From assembly GCA_016126025.1 (NCBI GenBank), contig JAEFDA010000063.1, forward strand, positions 1 through 13,266: a stretch of 13,266 nucleotides of DNA, in the 5' to 3' direction. Below, piece by piece: positions 1 to 5,729 of this stretch. Source of the stretch: Nitrososphaerota archaeon (lineage in GTDB: Archaea > Thermoproteota > Nitrososphaeria > Nitrososphaerales > Nitrosopumilaceae). How positions within the stretch are numbered: position 1 is the first letter of the stretch; every line of letters begins with the position of its first letter. The translations under genes and the position numbers were made by a program. The notes under the pieces are model-generated. The model saw only the letters and a program-made list of their open reading frames with translations, ran no database searches and was not told the DNA's origin.

Positions 1-82
1 CACGGCTCACCTATTGATCTTATTTTTGTGTGCCCGGTAGGATAGGCAGGGCACTTATGGCTTAGCTGAAACCCAAAGCAGG

Positions 83-90
83 CTTAAATT
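83..90 (+). promoter_or_regulatory. TATA box of the tail-anchored protein gene
   Basis: The AT-rich octamer CTTAAATT is centred about 26 bases upstream of the GTG at 113. That is the archaeal TATA (box A) distance from a transcription start, so the transcript probably begins at or next to the start codon (leaderless). No Shine-Dalgarno sequence is seen before the GTG, which fits. The rest of bases 1-82 shows no gene that I can support. Confidence 0.55.
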
Positions 91-112
91 ACACCGCTGC
101 TAGTACGCGTCC

Positions 113-664
113 GTGGAGTACCAGACCCGCTACCCCAAGACGGTCTCGCTGGCCGACGGGCTGCGGCGCAGCGTGCAGGTGGACGGCCGCGAGGGGCTGG
201 AGCAGCTGCACGTAGTGGTGCGCAACAGCATCGAGGAGATATCCCGCATCTTCACCAAGGAGGGCTTTACCCGGGTAAAGTTCGAGCACAAGCAGCCCGG
301 CCAGATAGGCCGCGGCTTCAACCTCAAACTCAAAAAGCCCTGGGAGATGCACGTCCGGCTGGTGGACCTGAAGGAGGGGCTCATAGGCATACACGCCGAG
401 GTAGAGGTCTCCCGGGACTACATCCAGCACCTCTTCGGCCAGAGGACGCCGGTCGTCTACGAGATACAGGAGATGCTCAGCAAGTACCAGGTGGAGTGCC
501 GCATCTGGAACGGCAACATCAGAAGGTACGTCCGCTCCGTATATGACGACTACAAGGTGAAGCTGGCCACCCCCAGCATACCCGTCCTGGCATGGAAGCC
601 CATGCTGTTTGTGATAGGTACGGTAGGCTCGTTCTACCTGTGGAAGTACGTGCACACGCTGTAA
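113..664 (+). CDS. Hypothetical protein with C-terminal membrane anchor
   Basis: This encodes 183 residues from a GTG start, chosen because a TATA box lies 26 bases upstream. I do not recognise a named family. The first 150 residues are soluble-looking, mixed alpha/beta and charged: a basic patch around residues 54-76, then alternating strands in the segment about 78-100 (MHVRLVDLKEGLIGIHAEVE). Residues about 157-178 (VLAWKPMLFVIGTVGSFYLW) form one hydrophobic helix, followed by only a few residues. The protein therefore looks tail-anchored, with its domain in the cytoplasm; no signal peptide is present. The gene ends 2 bases from the convergent gene at 667. It is probably monocistronic and function is unknown. 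Coding status is well supported by codon use and promoter placement. Confidence 0.8.
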   Translation: MEYQTRYPKTVSLADGLRRSVQVDGREGLEQLHVVVRNSIEEISRIFTKEGFTRVKFEHKQPGQIGRGFNLKLKKPWEMHVRLVDLKEGLIGIHAEVEVSRDYIQHLFGQRTPVVYEIQEMLSKYQVECRIWNGNIRRYVRSVYDDYKVKLATPSIPVLAWKPMLFVIGTVGSFYLWKYVHTL

Positions 665-666
665 AG

Positions 667-984
667 CTATATGCCCAGCGCCTCGGCCTTTGTTATGTCC
701 AGATACACCTTGTCGCCCACCGAGAGGTTCATCCCCTTGTACTCGTGCATCTCCATCTTTACCTGGGTGACTCCGGTGGGGCTGTTTACACCGGCCAGCA
801 TCTTGTTTAGGTCCTTTACCATGTCGTTCATGTTGGTAAAGCCCATCATGCGGGGCTGGCCGAAGGGCGACGCGGGCGTTTCGTTTCCCTCGCTCATGTC
901 CTTGAGGGACGACATCGACACCACCACGTACGGGGACCCGTCGGGCGCCGCGTCTATGCTCTTTACTACAAACTCCTTCCTCAC
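667..984 (-). CDS. Small hypothetical protein
   Basis: This is a 105-residue reading from a GTG at 984 to TAG at 667. The frame stays open to a GTG at 1023, but that codon lies upstream of the shared TATA element (1008-1018), so a transcript from this promoter could not include it. The GTG at 984 is about 29 bases from the TATA centre and fits a leaderless start. The sequence has strand-rich ends (RKEFVVKSIDAAPDGSPYVVV and, later, VTQVKMEMHEYKGMNLSVGDKVYLDI in pieces) around a Met/Asn/Gly-rich middle (PRMMGFTNMNDMVKDLNKML). This suggests a small beta-barrel with a flexible or helical insertion. There is no signal peptide or membrane helix. I do not recognise the family. It is divergent from the nob1 operon and shares its promoter. 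Confidence 0.7.
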   Translation of the reverse strand: MRKEFVVKSIDAAPDGSPYVVVSMSSLKDMSEGNETPASPFGQPRMMGFTNMNDMVKDLNKMLAGVNSPTGVTQVKMEMHEYKGMNLSVGDKVYLDITKAEALGI

Positions 985-1007
985 TGTGTGACCATTCCAA
1001 CACTGGC

Positions 1008-1018
1008 CATATATAATT
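1008..1018. promoter_or_regulatory. Shared, near-symmetrical TATA element of a divergent gene pair
   Basis: The sequence TATATAATT reads as a TATA box on both strands (ATATATAATT on plus, AATTATATAT on minus). Its centre is about 26 bases before the ATG at 1039 and about 29 bases before the GTG at 984. Both distances suit TBP-dependent transcription starting at the start codons. The whole divergent intergenic space is only 54 bases, so one box probably serves both directions. Confidence 0.6.
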
Positions 1019-1038
1019 GGCACTTGGCCATACCATCA

Positions 1039-1572
1039 ATGGCGCAGACGGTCTTTCGATACTGGGGAATATCGCCCTGGGAGATCGAGGTGCTGTACGG
1101 GTACTTTTCATCCCGGTTCGAGGTGGTCCAGGAGGAGATCGAACAGGAGGACACGCGGTTTGCCAGCCATATCATGGTGCGGATGCCGGTGGCCTTCAGC
1201 GACGAGTTCTTCAGGTGGTTCGAGTACCGGCGCTGGGAGAGGGTGAAGGCCCTCTTCAAGGAGATGAAGAGGCGGCGGGGTTCGGGCAATGCCATCCGCG
1301 TGGTTCTGGTCTTTGAGGGGAACCGCTCCATACTCTTTCGCATGGATTCAGAGGACAAGCAGTGGTTCGACAATTCGGTGGAGAAGCTGGACTTTGTGCT
1401 GGAGCTGCTCCCGTACCACACCCAGAAGCTGCCCCCCGCCGCCCACACCATGGAGTACAGGTTCGACACGCAGGCCGTCCGCTGGCGGCTCCACGAGGCC
1501 CGGGCCGGCGACCGCAGGTACCGGTTCCGGGGGGACCGGTGGCACATGATGGAGGACGACGATGATACTTGA
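1039..1572 (+). CDS. Hypothetical protein translationally coupled to nob1
   Basis: This encodes 177 residues. The frame is open back to 988, but the ATG at 1039 is preferred: it lies about 26 bases after the TATA centre, whereas 988 would be upstream of it. No named family is recognised. The protein is soluble, rich in aromatic and charged residues (WISPWEI-type N-terminus, residues 57-80 very basic and aromatic), and has a beta segment at about 86-101 (IRVVLVFEGNRSILF). It ends in an acidic tail, MMEDDDDT. No catalytic motif is evident. The last 11 bases overlap the start of nob1, so the two are very likely cotranscribed and translationally coupled. This suggests, without proof, a role linked to ribosome or RNA maturation. 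Confidence 0.8.
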   Translation: MAQTVFRYWGISPWEIEVLYGYFSSRFEVVQEEIEQEDTRFASHIMVRMPVAFSDEFFRWFEYRRWERVKALFKEMKRRRGSGNAIRVVLVFEGNRSILFRMDSEDKQWFDNSVEKLDFVLELLPYHTQKLPPAAHTMEYRFDTQAVRWRLHEARAGDRRYRFRGDRWHMMEDDDDT

Positions 1573-2026
1573 CGCCAGCGCCTTTTATGCCGGAGTGCCG
1601 TTCGGCTCGCCGTCAACCTACCACACCACCCCGGAAGTGTATGAGGAGATCGAGCACATAAAGCGGGCCCAGAGGGCGGCCGATGCCCTGCAGGAGATGG
1701 GCCGGCTGGTGGTGCTCAGCCCCCAGGATGATCATGTGCGGCGGGCCCGCGCCGCGGCGCTCTCCTCGGGCGACCTGCCGCAGCTCTCCATTCCCGACGT
1801 GTCGGTGCTGGCGCTGGCCTCCCAGACCGGCATGGACATAATCACGGACGACTATGCGGTGTCCAACGCGGCCCATTACATGGGGATTCGCTCCCACGCC
1901 GTGATGACGAGCGGCCCGACCGTGCGCGGCAGGTGGCTGTACAGGTGCCCGGCATGCCGGAAGGGCAGGCCGCCGGGGGACGCGTGCGATATATGCGGCA
2001 CGCCGCTGCGCCGCCGCCTGCGCTAG
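1562..2026 (+). CDS. nob1: Nob1-type rRNA maturation endonuclease (PIN domain plus zinc ribbon)
   Basis: This encodes 154 residues. The N-terminal PIN nuclease domain (about 1-115) shows the expected acidic residues: D4 in ILDASAF, E28/E29 in TPEVYEEIEH, D79 in IPDVSVLALA, and D96/D97 in IITDDYAVSN. The C-terminal zinc ribbon has C129-x2-C132 and C142-x2-C145, followed by a basic tail (PLRRRLR). That order, and the length near 150-160 residues, are typical of archaeal Nob1, which cleaves the 3' end of the 16S rRNA precursor during small-subunit maturation. The metal-binding PIN carboxylates and all four zinc cysteines are present, so the enzyme should be active. It begins inside the 3' end of the preceding gene (11-base overlap) and has no promoter of its own. 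Confidence 0.93.
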   Translation: MILDASAFYAGVPFGSPSTYHTTPEVYEEIEHIKRAQRAADALQEMGRLVVLSPQDDHVRRARAAALSSGDLPQLSIPDVSVLALASQTGMDIITDDYAVSNAAHYMGIRSHAVMTSGPTVRGRWLYRCPACRKGRPPGDACDICGTPLRRRLR

Positions 2027-2145
2027 GCATATCGCCGCGTACGGATGCGCCGGCGGGCCCGGTGTGCGGGCAGTGGAACTGCACAGGAGTCGTCCAGCAT
2101 GATGTCATTCCGGCACGGGGCTTAAGCCATGCAGGAGGTCCGTGG

Positions 2146-2346
2146 ATGCTCGACGACTGGATCCTAGCCACGATACAAACACGATCAGCAGGCCTACGCA
2201 GGGCTGTCTGCAGTAAGCGGATGTTCGGACCTAAAACCGTCGAGGTATCCGGCATACCGCCATACACAACGGCCGGATGGCAGTATAGGTGCCAGATCTG
2301 GACTGGCGAGATCAAACGTCCGTTCTTAGAGACCGTTCCAAAGTAG
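2146..2346 (+). CDS. Doubtful small ORF with a strong Shine-Dalgarno site
   Basis: This would encode a 66-residue, Trp-containing basic protein (start MLDDWILATIQTR, end GEIKRPFLETVPK). It is of interest because AGGAGGT at 2133-2139 precedes the ATG by six bases, an ideal ribosome-binding site. A weak TATA-like palindrome, GGCTTAAGCC, lies at 2119-2128. Against it: third codon positions are much less GC-biased than in neighbouring genes, most genes here look leaderless, and no family is recognised. It may be a recent acquisition, a relic, or chance. Confidence 0.22.
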   Translation: MLDDWILATIQTRSAGLRRAVCSKRMFGPKTVEVSGIPPYTTAGWQYRCQIWTGEIKRPFLETVPK

Positions 2347-2357
2347 ATTTTTGGACT

Positions 2358-2390
2358 CCATGACGCCCCCATGACGCCCCCATGACGCCC
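2358..2390 (+). repeat. Three perfect tandem copies of an 11-bp unit
   Basis: The unit CCATGACGCCC occurs three times without a mismatch or spacer, followed by a partial CGCC. It lies in non-coding sequence. The unit length is not a multiple of three, so it is not a coding repeat. It could arise by polymerase slippage or act as a set of protein sites; nothing decides between these. Confidence 0.85.
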
Positions 2391-2555
2391 CGCCTGAAAC
2401 GGAGATGAATGCCGGGATCCACGCTTGGAGCAGGAACTAGACCACACACTCCGGGCCGCTCGTGTAACACTATCTATCCAAACCACGCAGATACAGCAGT
2501 CTAGCGGGCAGAGGCCATCTGTGGATGTCGGCATCGCGCCGCAGTACACGGAGTG

Positions 2556-3371
2556 CTAAAATCCCATCTTGCTCATCTGCCGCAGCCCCCGCCGCTTGAG
2601 CCGGACGAAGACAGCCCGGTGCCGGTACTTCTTGATGGTGATGGTCTCGTCGTAGCCGGCCGACTTTACCACCTGCGCGTCCATCACTATGTTGCAGTCG
2701 TGGGAGGGTATGATGTCTATCTTGTCGTCGGGAACGACCATCGAGGCCAGCCGGTACATGGGCGCCACCGGCGTTATGATGAGGACGTCCAGGCTCTCGT
2801 GCAGGATGGGTCCGCCCAGCGAGAAGGAGTGGCCCGTCGAGCCGCTGGGTGTGGAGACCATGACGCCGTCCATCTTCTGCGTCACGGTGTCGTTCTGGAA
2901 CTTTATCGTCATGTTGGTGGTGCGGGTGAGGTTGGAGCGGGTGATGTATATCTCGTTGAGGGCCGGCGGGAACTCCTCGCCGGCGTACGAGGCGGCCACC
3001 CGGATGCGCTTCTCCAGTATTATGTCGCCGGACGCCATCTGGGCTATGGCCCTGTCCAGCTGGTCCAGCGTGATCTCGGAGAGGATGCCCCGGTTCCCAC
3101 CCACGTTTATGGTAAGCACGGGCGTCTCGTCGGCCAGATGGCGCAGGGTGCGGAGGGTGGTGCCGTCTCCCCCCAGGGTGACTGCCAAGTCCAGCCGCCT
3201 GCCCCTGAGGTCCTCTATGGTATCTGCCTGCTCTGCCCCGTCCACCGAGACGGGCGAGACCACGCACACTCGGCACCCCCTCTCCAAGAATCGGGCGGCG
3301 GCGCTGCGGGCCGCCGCTTCGGCCTCGGCGGAGCCGAACTTGGCACCTATGACGACGCTATTCAGCCGCAT
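2556..3371 (-). CDS. nadK: NAD kinase
   Basis: This encodes 271 residues from ATG at 3371. It phosphorylates NAD to NADP in the cytoplasm. The diacylglycerol/NAD-kinase signature GGDGT is at residues 67-71 with the catalytic Asp at 69. It is followed by the glycine-rich NVGGNRGILSEI (89-100), the NE pair at 139-140 that contacts the nicotinamide ribose, and the conserved STPSGSTGHSFSLGGPI segment (173-189). In that segment His181 takes the place of the common Tyr. The length and motif order match complete archaeal/bacterial NAD kinases. Its own TATA box (3397-3404) lies about 29 bases before the ATG, directly after the 3' end of the tRNA-Thr gene; read-through from the tRNA promoter is possible. 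It is convergent to nob1 across a long spacer. Confidence 0.93.
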   Translation of the reverse strand: MRLNSVVIGAKFGSAEAEAAARSAAARFLERGCRVCVVSPVSVDGAEQADTIEDLRGRRLDLAVTLGGDGTTLRTLRHLADETPVLTINVGGNRGILSEITLDQLDRAIAQMASGDIILEKRIRVAASYAGEEFPPALNEIYITRSNLTRTTNMTIKFQNDTVTQKMDGVMVSTPSGSTGHSFSLGGPILHESLDVLIITPVAPMYRLASMVVPDDKIDIIPSHDCNIVMDAQVVKSAGYDETITIKKYRHRAVFVRLKRRGLRQMSKMGF

Positions 3372-3396
3372 CGTCGTATGGTGCGCACGTACCCCG

Positions 3397-3404
3397 CTTT
3401 AAAG
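3397..3404 (-). promoter_or_regulatory. TATA box of the NAD kinase gene
   Basis: The self-complementary octamer CTTTAAAG is centred about 29 bases before the ATG at 3371. It begins only 7 bases after the tRNA-Thr 3' end. It is the only AT-rich block in the tRNA-nadK gap. Confidence 0.5.
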
Positions 3405-3410
3405 TTGCAA

Positions 3411-3484
3411 AGCTCCGAGCGGGATCCGGACCCGCGACCTTTACCTTACCAAGGTAACGCTCTACCAGGCTGAGCTATCGGAGC
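3411..3484 (-). tRNA. tRNA-Thr (anticodon GGT)
   Basis: The 74-nt cloverleaf is complete. The acceptor stem is GCTCCGA/TCGGAGC, and the D arm is GCTC-AGCCTGGTA-GAGC with G18G19. The anticodon arm is TTACC-TTGGTAA-GGTAA with anticodon GGT at 34-36, followed by variable loop AGGTC, T stem GCGGG/CCCGC and discriminator T73. There is no intron and CCA is not encoded. It reads threonine codons ACC and ACU. One oddity is the T loop TCCGGAT, in which position 55 is C rather than T and position 58 is G rather than A. The stems are all perfectly paired, so the gene otherwise looks functional. Confidence 0.95.
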
Positions 3485-3508
3485 ATGGGCTGGTGCCGTT
3501 GTAAAATC

Positions 3509-3516
3509 CTTATAAC
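3509..3516 (-). promoter_or_regulatory. TATA box of tRNA-Thr
   Basis: GTTATAAG on the minus strand is centred about 28 bases upstream of the mature tRNA 5' end at 3484. This is the usual archaeal position when the transcript starts at or close to the mature end. Confidence 0.6.
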
Positions 3517-3533
3517 CCTTGAGACCGTGCGGT

Positions 3534-3640
3534 GCTTTTGCATTAACGCGTGGTACCGGTGCATCACGGTGCCGGCGCCCATGTGTTCCCGCACCGCCAC
3601 CACGGCCTGGCCGCCTGTCCAGAAGGCCTGGTCGCGCGGC
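3534..3640. repeat. Diverged copy of the dispersed MITE-like repeat
   Basis: The left end, GCTTTTGCATTAACGCG (3534-3550), and the following roughly 85 bases align with 7234-7318 at about 80% identity by eye. Differences are mostly transitions, and there is one single-base indel. The left terminal repeat ATTAACGCGTGGT (3542-3554) is identical in both copies. The right terminal repeat is not recognisable here, so this copy looks decayed. It lies between the tRNA promoter and the TPR gene, in non-coding DNA. Confidence 0.7.
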
Positions 3641-4018
3641 AGGCCCGCGCAGGAGCCCTGACCGGCACCACACCGAAGTGGTTACATGGAATACCCGCTG
3701 CGGCGGGCCTGCTGCCGGACCATGTCGCATAAGGCCGCCATACAGTCAACCCTTCAGTTCTCACTCGGCTGCGGTTGCAGCAGTGCCGTGGGGCCAGCAT
3801 CACATATAGTGTCAAACACACCACCAGTTCCAGATGTGTGGAGATTGCTGGCAGACGGCGGCGCTTGGCCGAACAAGCAGGCGTTGAGTCGCAGAAGGGG
3901 CAGGTCCAAAGGCGGCCGGGGATTTCCCGGCACGGTCCGGGCCAGACTCAGTAGGGACCGCATCCAGCGGGCGGGGGCCACAGACAAGATTGGGGCCGCA
4001 GCTCCGTTTGAGGATCTC
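3641..4018. other. Spacer upstream of the TPR gene with a possible promoter
   Basis: The TPR frame is open through much of this stretch (from 3686), but the translated sequence before 4019 is basic, low-complexity and unlike a folded domain. CATATAG at 3803-3809 is a possible TATA box, about 30 bases before an in-frame GTG at 3836. If that start is used, the TPR protein gains 61 residues. No RNA gene is seen. Confidence 0.35.
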
Positions 4019-4582
4019 ATGCCTGCCTGCAACAACCGGCATTATATCCGGGGGACAAGGCTTCATAGAATCGGAATGCTTGACGAAGCGGCAGAGTTCT
4101 ATGCCAGGGCTCTACGCGATGAGCCAGAGAACATCCGCGTATATGTCAGAAGGGGGGCGGCTCTTGTAGACGGCGGCAGGTTCGACGAGGCGGCAGAGTG
4201 CTGCGCCAAGGCGTTGAGCTTGGATCCGCGCTGCGTTCCAGTGCTCATGAACATGGGGCTGGCCTTGCGCAGAGCCGGAAGACCTGCCGAAGCTGCAGAA
4301 TACTACGGCAGGGCGATAGATGGATACGGCGCCGGGTCGGGGGCAGGACCGGATACTGATATGGCGCGCCTCTACAGCAATATGGGATGCGCCCTGCTGG
4401 ATGCTGGCAGGAACGATGAGGCGCTAAATTGTTGTGAGAAGGCGATAGACGCGGATCCCGACTTCGGTATTGGGTATGTCAACAAAGGCGCCGTCCTGCA
4501 CGAACTAGGCAGGCTTGATGAGGCGGCCAAGTACATCCATGCCGGACGCACACTGGATCCCAGCCACGCCCGCCCTTCGTGA
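4019..4582 (+). CDS. TPR-repeat protein
   Basis: This encodes 187 residues from ATG 4019, made almost wholly of five tetratricopeptide repeats of about 34 residues. The repeats begin near HYIRGTRLHRIGMLDEAAEF, VYVRRGAALVDGGRFDEAAE, VLMNMGLALRRAGRPAEAAE, LYSNMGCALLDAGRNDEALN and GYVNKGAVLHELGRLDEAAK. The third is followed by a Gly/Ala/Asp-rich insertion. The repeats show the usual W/L-G-Y-A-F-A-P pattern, ending in LDP or ADP. TPR arrays bind peptides and scaffold complexes; the partner is unknown. No signal peptide or membrane helix is seen. ATG 4019 is preferred because GAGGA lies 4 bases before it and the repeat array starts just after. The alternative GTG at 3836 has a better-placed TATA box. 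The gene is convergent, 30 bases from the fragment that ends at 4613. Confidence 0.85.
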   Translation: MPACNNRHYIRGTRLHRIGMLDEAAEFYARALRDEPENIRVYVRRGAALVDGGRFDEAAECCAKALSLDPRCVPVLMNMGLALRRAGRPAEAAEYYGRAIDGYGAGSGAGPDTDMARLYSNMGCALLDAGRNDEALNCCEKAIDADPDFGIGYVNKGAVLHELGRLDEAAKYIHAGRTLDPSHARPS

Positions 4583-4612
4583 AGGAATCCGGGTGATCCG
4601 TCCGAGGGAATC

Positions 4613-5098
4613 TCACCGGCCGGTTTTCCGCAGGTGTACAGCCGTCCGGGCGGCCGCTTTGGAAGCGGCATCGTAGGAGATCCTGTACGCGTTGGTGAGG
4701 GCGCCGTTCTGCCGCGAGGCCGCCGCTCGATAGTTCACTCCGCAGGCGATCTCGACCCAGCCAGCCGTGTTCCGGCCGGACGCCCCGTAAAAGAACTCCC
4801 AAACACATTCGTCGGCGTGAGAGGAGGGCGGTTCCTTCCACGAGTACTTGGCGAACTGGTCGAAAGCGCGGCATACGACCGGATCCAGCTCGCCGGCCGC
4901 CTTCAGCGCCCGGGCGTATATGGACTCGAAGCGGTCCCGGTCCGGGGACGATGCCCGGGCCGCGCCTACGGCTACCTGGCGCGCAGGCTCGGCAAACCAT
5001 AACCCACAGAAGCAGGATTGGCAGGATCCGGGGCAGGCCGCGCGCCAGATACTGCGCGGTTTGCAGGGGTGCCATTGTCGGGATCCTGCTTCTGCCAT
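4613..5098 (-). pseudogene. Fragment related to the C-terminus of the 436-residue protein
   Basis: From about base 4975 down to TGA at 4613, the frame encodes about 120 residues that align with residues about 315-434 of the protein at 5730-7040. Shared positions include FES-x-Y, a DxF/DYF segment, the aromatic pair in CVWEFFYGASGR versus GIWMQYFVAGNR, a following Trp, and AYRISYDAASKAAAR versus LYRATYEAASEGAARA. The in-frame ATG at 5098 (and one at 5161) would add residues with no match, in a Cys/Pro/Arg-rich segment that looks non-coding. No TATA box is found upstream of either. It is most simply a 5'-truncated duplicate, though a short expressed paralog cannot be excluded. Its orientation is the same as the longer relative. 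Confidence 0.6.
5007..5094. repeat. 12-bp perfect inverted repeat
   Basis: CAGAAGCAGGAT (5007-5018) and its exact reverse complement ATCCTGCTTCTG (5083-5094) enclose 64 bases. They sit exactly where similarity of the gene fragment to its paralog is lost. The inverted repeat could be the scar of a small insertion or chance. Confidence 0.55.
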
Positions 5099-5729
5099 GC
5101 GCGGCCGGGAGCGGCGGGCAGCCGGCGCTCCCTCCCGCGCCGGGGTCCGCAGCCTACCCATGCGTCATCGGGTCCTCCTCTTCCGGCATCGCGTGCAGGC
5201 CGTTCACCACCCCGAACACGTCGTTCTCCCCGGTTGACGCTCAGATTCGCTTCCTAAGGGCAGACTCATTCAAAAGAACCTTTACGAGCACTTGGTGAGA
5301 TCGGCGTCCGGCGACGGATAGCGTGTCGGCCATAACCCGTCTTGAAAACCCGACACTACAAGATGGACTGCGCACGGCTTCCCGTCTGTCAAGATTGATT
5401 AGATCACTTCAAAAAGCAAAACGGTTACGCCGAGTCCACCGGGCAGGTCGGGCAGACGCCGCTGGGCGGAGACCTGCGCGTCGAGCCGGCCGGACCCCTG
5501 CCGTCGTCAGGCATCCGTCGGCGGGCGGCCAGCCACCGGCGGCGCTCCCATCTCCCGCGTATTCTCGCCCGCGGTGCGCTCCCCGTACCCGCCCCGGCGC
5601 GCGTCGAGGCAGGCGGTGCGTGTCATCCACCCGTCCCGGGAGCCACCCGTCCGGATCGACCGGCCGACGGCGCCGCCCGATACGTGCGGCGCGGCGTGCC
5701 GGACCCGCAGATGCCGGCGTGCCGGACGC
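5099..5729. other. Spacer between the gene fragment and its longer relative
   Basis: This is about 630 bases without a supported gene. The AT-richer section 5240-5430 contains a 7-bp stem (GTGTCGG 5323-5329 with CCGACAC 5350-5356). It also holds a very short minus-strand frame, 5241-5375, whose end (LVKVLLNESALRKRI) has protein-like composition but no clear promoter. Bases 5430-5729 are extremely GC-rich and open in several frames, which is uninformative. I could not find remnants of the missing N-terminal part of the fragment here. Confidence 0.4.

Larger units (their letters stand above)
2027..2555. other. Gene-poor spacer between nob1 and nadK
   Basis: About 530 bases separate the convergent nob1 and NAD kinase genes. 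I see no structural RNA and no convincing protein gene. It has a lower-GC, less biased composition than the flanking genes, a T-run near 2348-2352, a three-copy tandem repeat (2358-2390) and one doubtful small ORF (2146-2346). A long minus-strand open frame (1842-2549) crosses the block. It runs antisense into nob1, has Cys/Ser/Pro-heavy composition and is judged spurious. Confidence 0.5.

Noticed and set aside
89..1111. Minus-strand open frame (340 codons) across the first genes
   Set aside because: It runs antisense to the tail-anchored gene and through the small hypothetical gene in another frame. Its His/Arg/Pro-rich product looks artefactual.
2358..2390. Possible start of a CRISPR array
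   Set aside because: The 11-bp units are directly adjacent with no spacers, and no cas gene is in the window.
1842..2549. Minus-strand open frame (235 codons) in the nob1-nadK spacer
   Set aside because: No promoter, Cys/Ser/Pro-heavy composition, and it overlaps the 3' part of nob1 in antisense. I could not match any part to a known domain.
2553..3473. Plus-strand open frame (306 codons) opposite nadK and the tRNA
   Set aside because: It overlaps a certain NAD kinase and a certain tRNA gene. The translated sequence is low-complexity and unlike a protein family.
4479..5075. Alternative minus-strand frame with a hydrophobic start that might rescue the gene fragment by frameshift
   Set aside because: The hydrophobic stretch has no counterpart in the full-length relative, and the downstream part of that frame is Arg/Gly-rich noise. 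A frameshift join is not supported.
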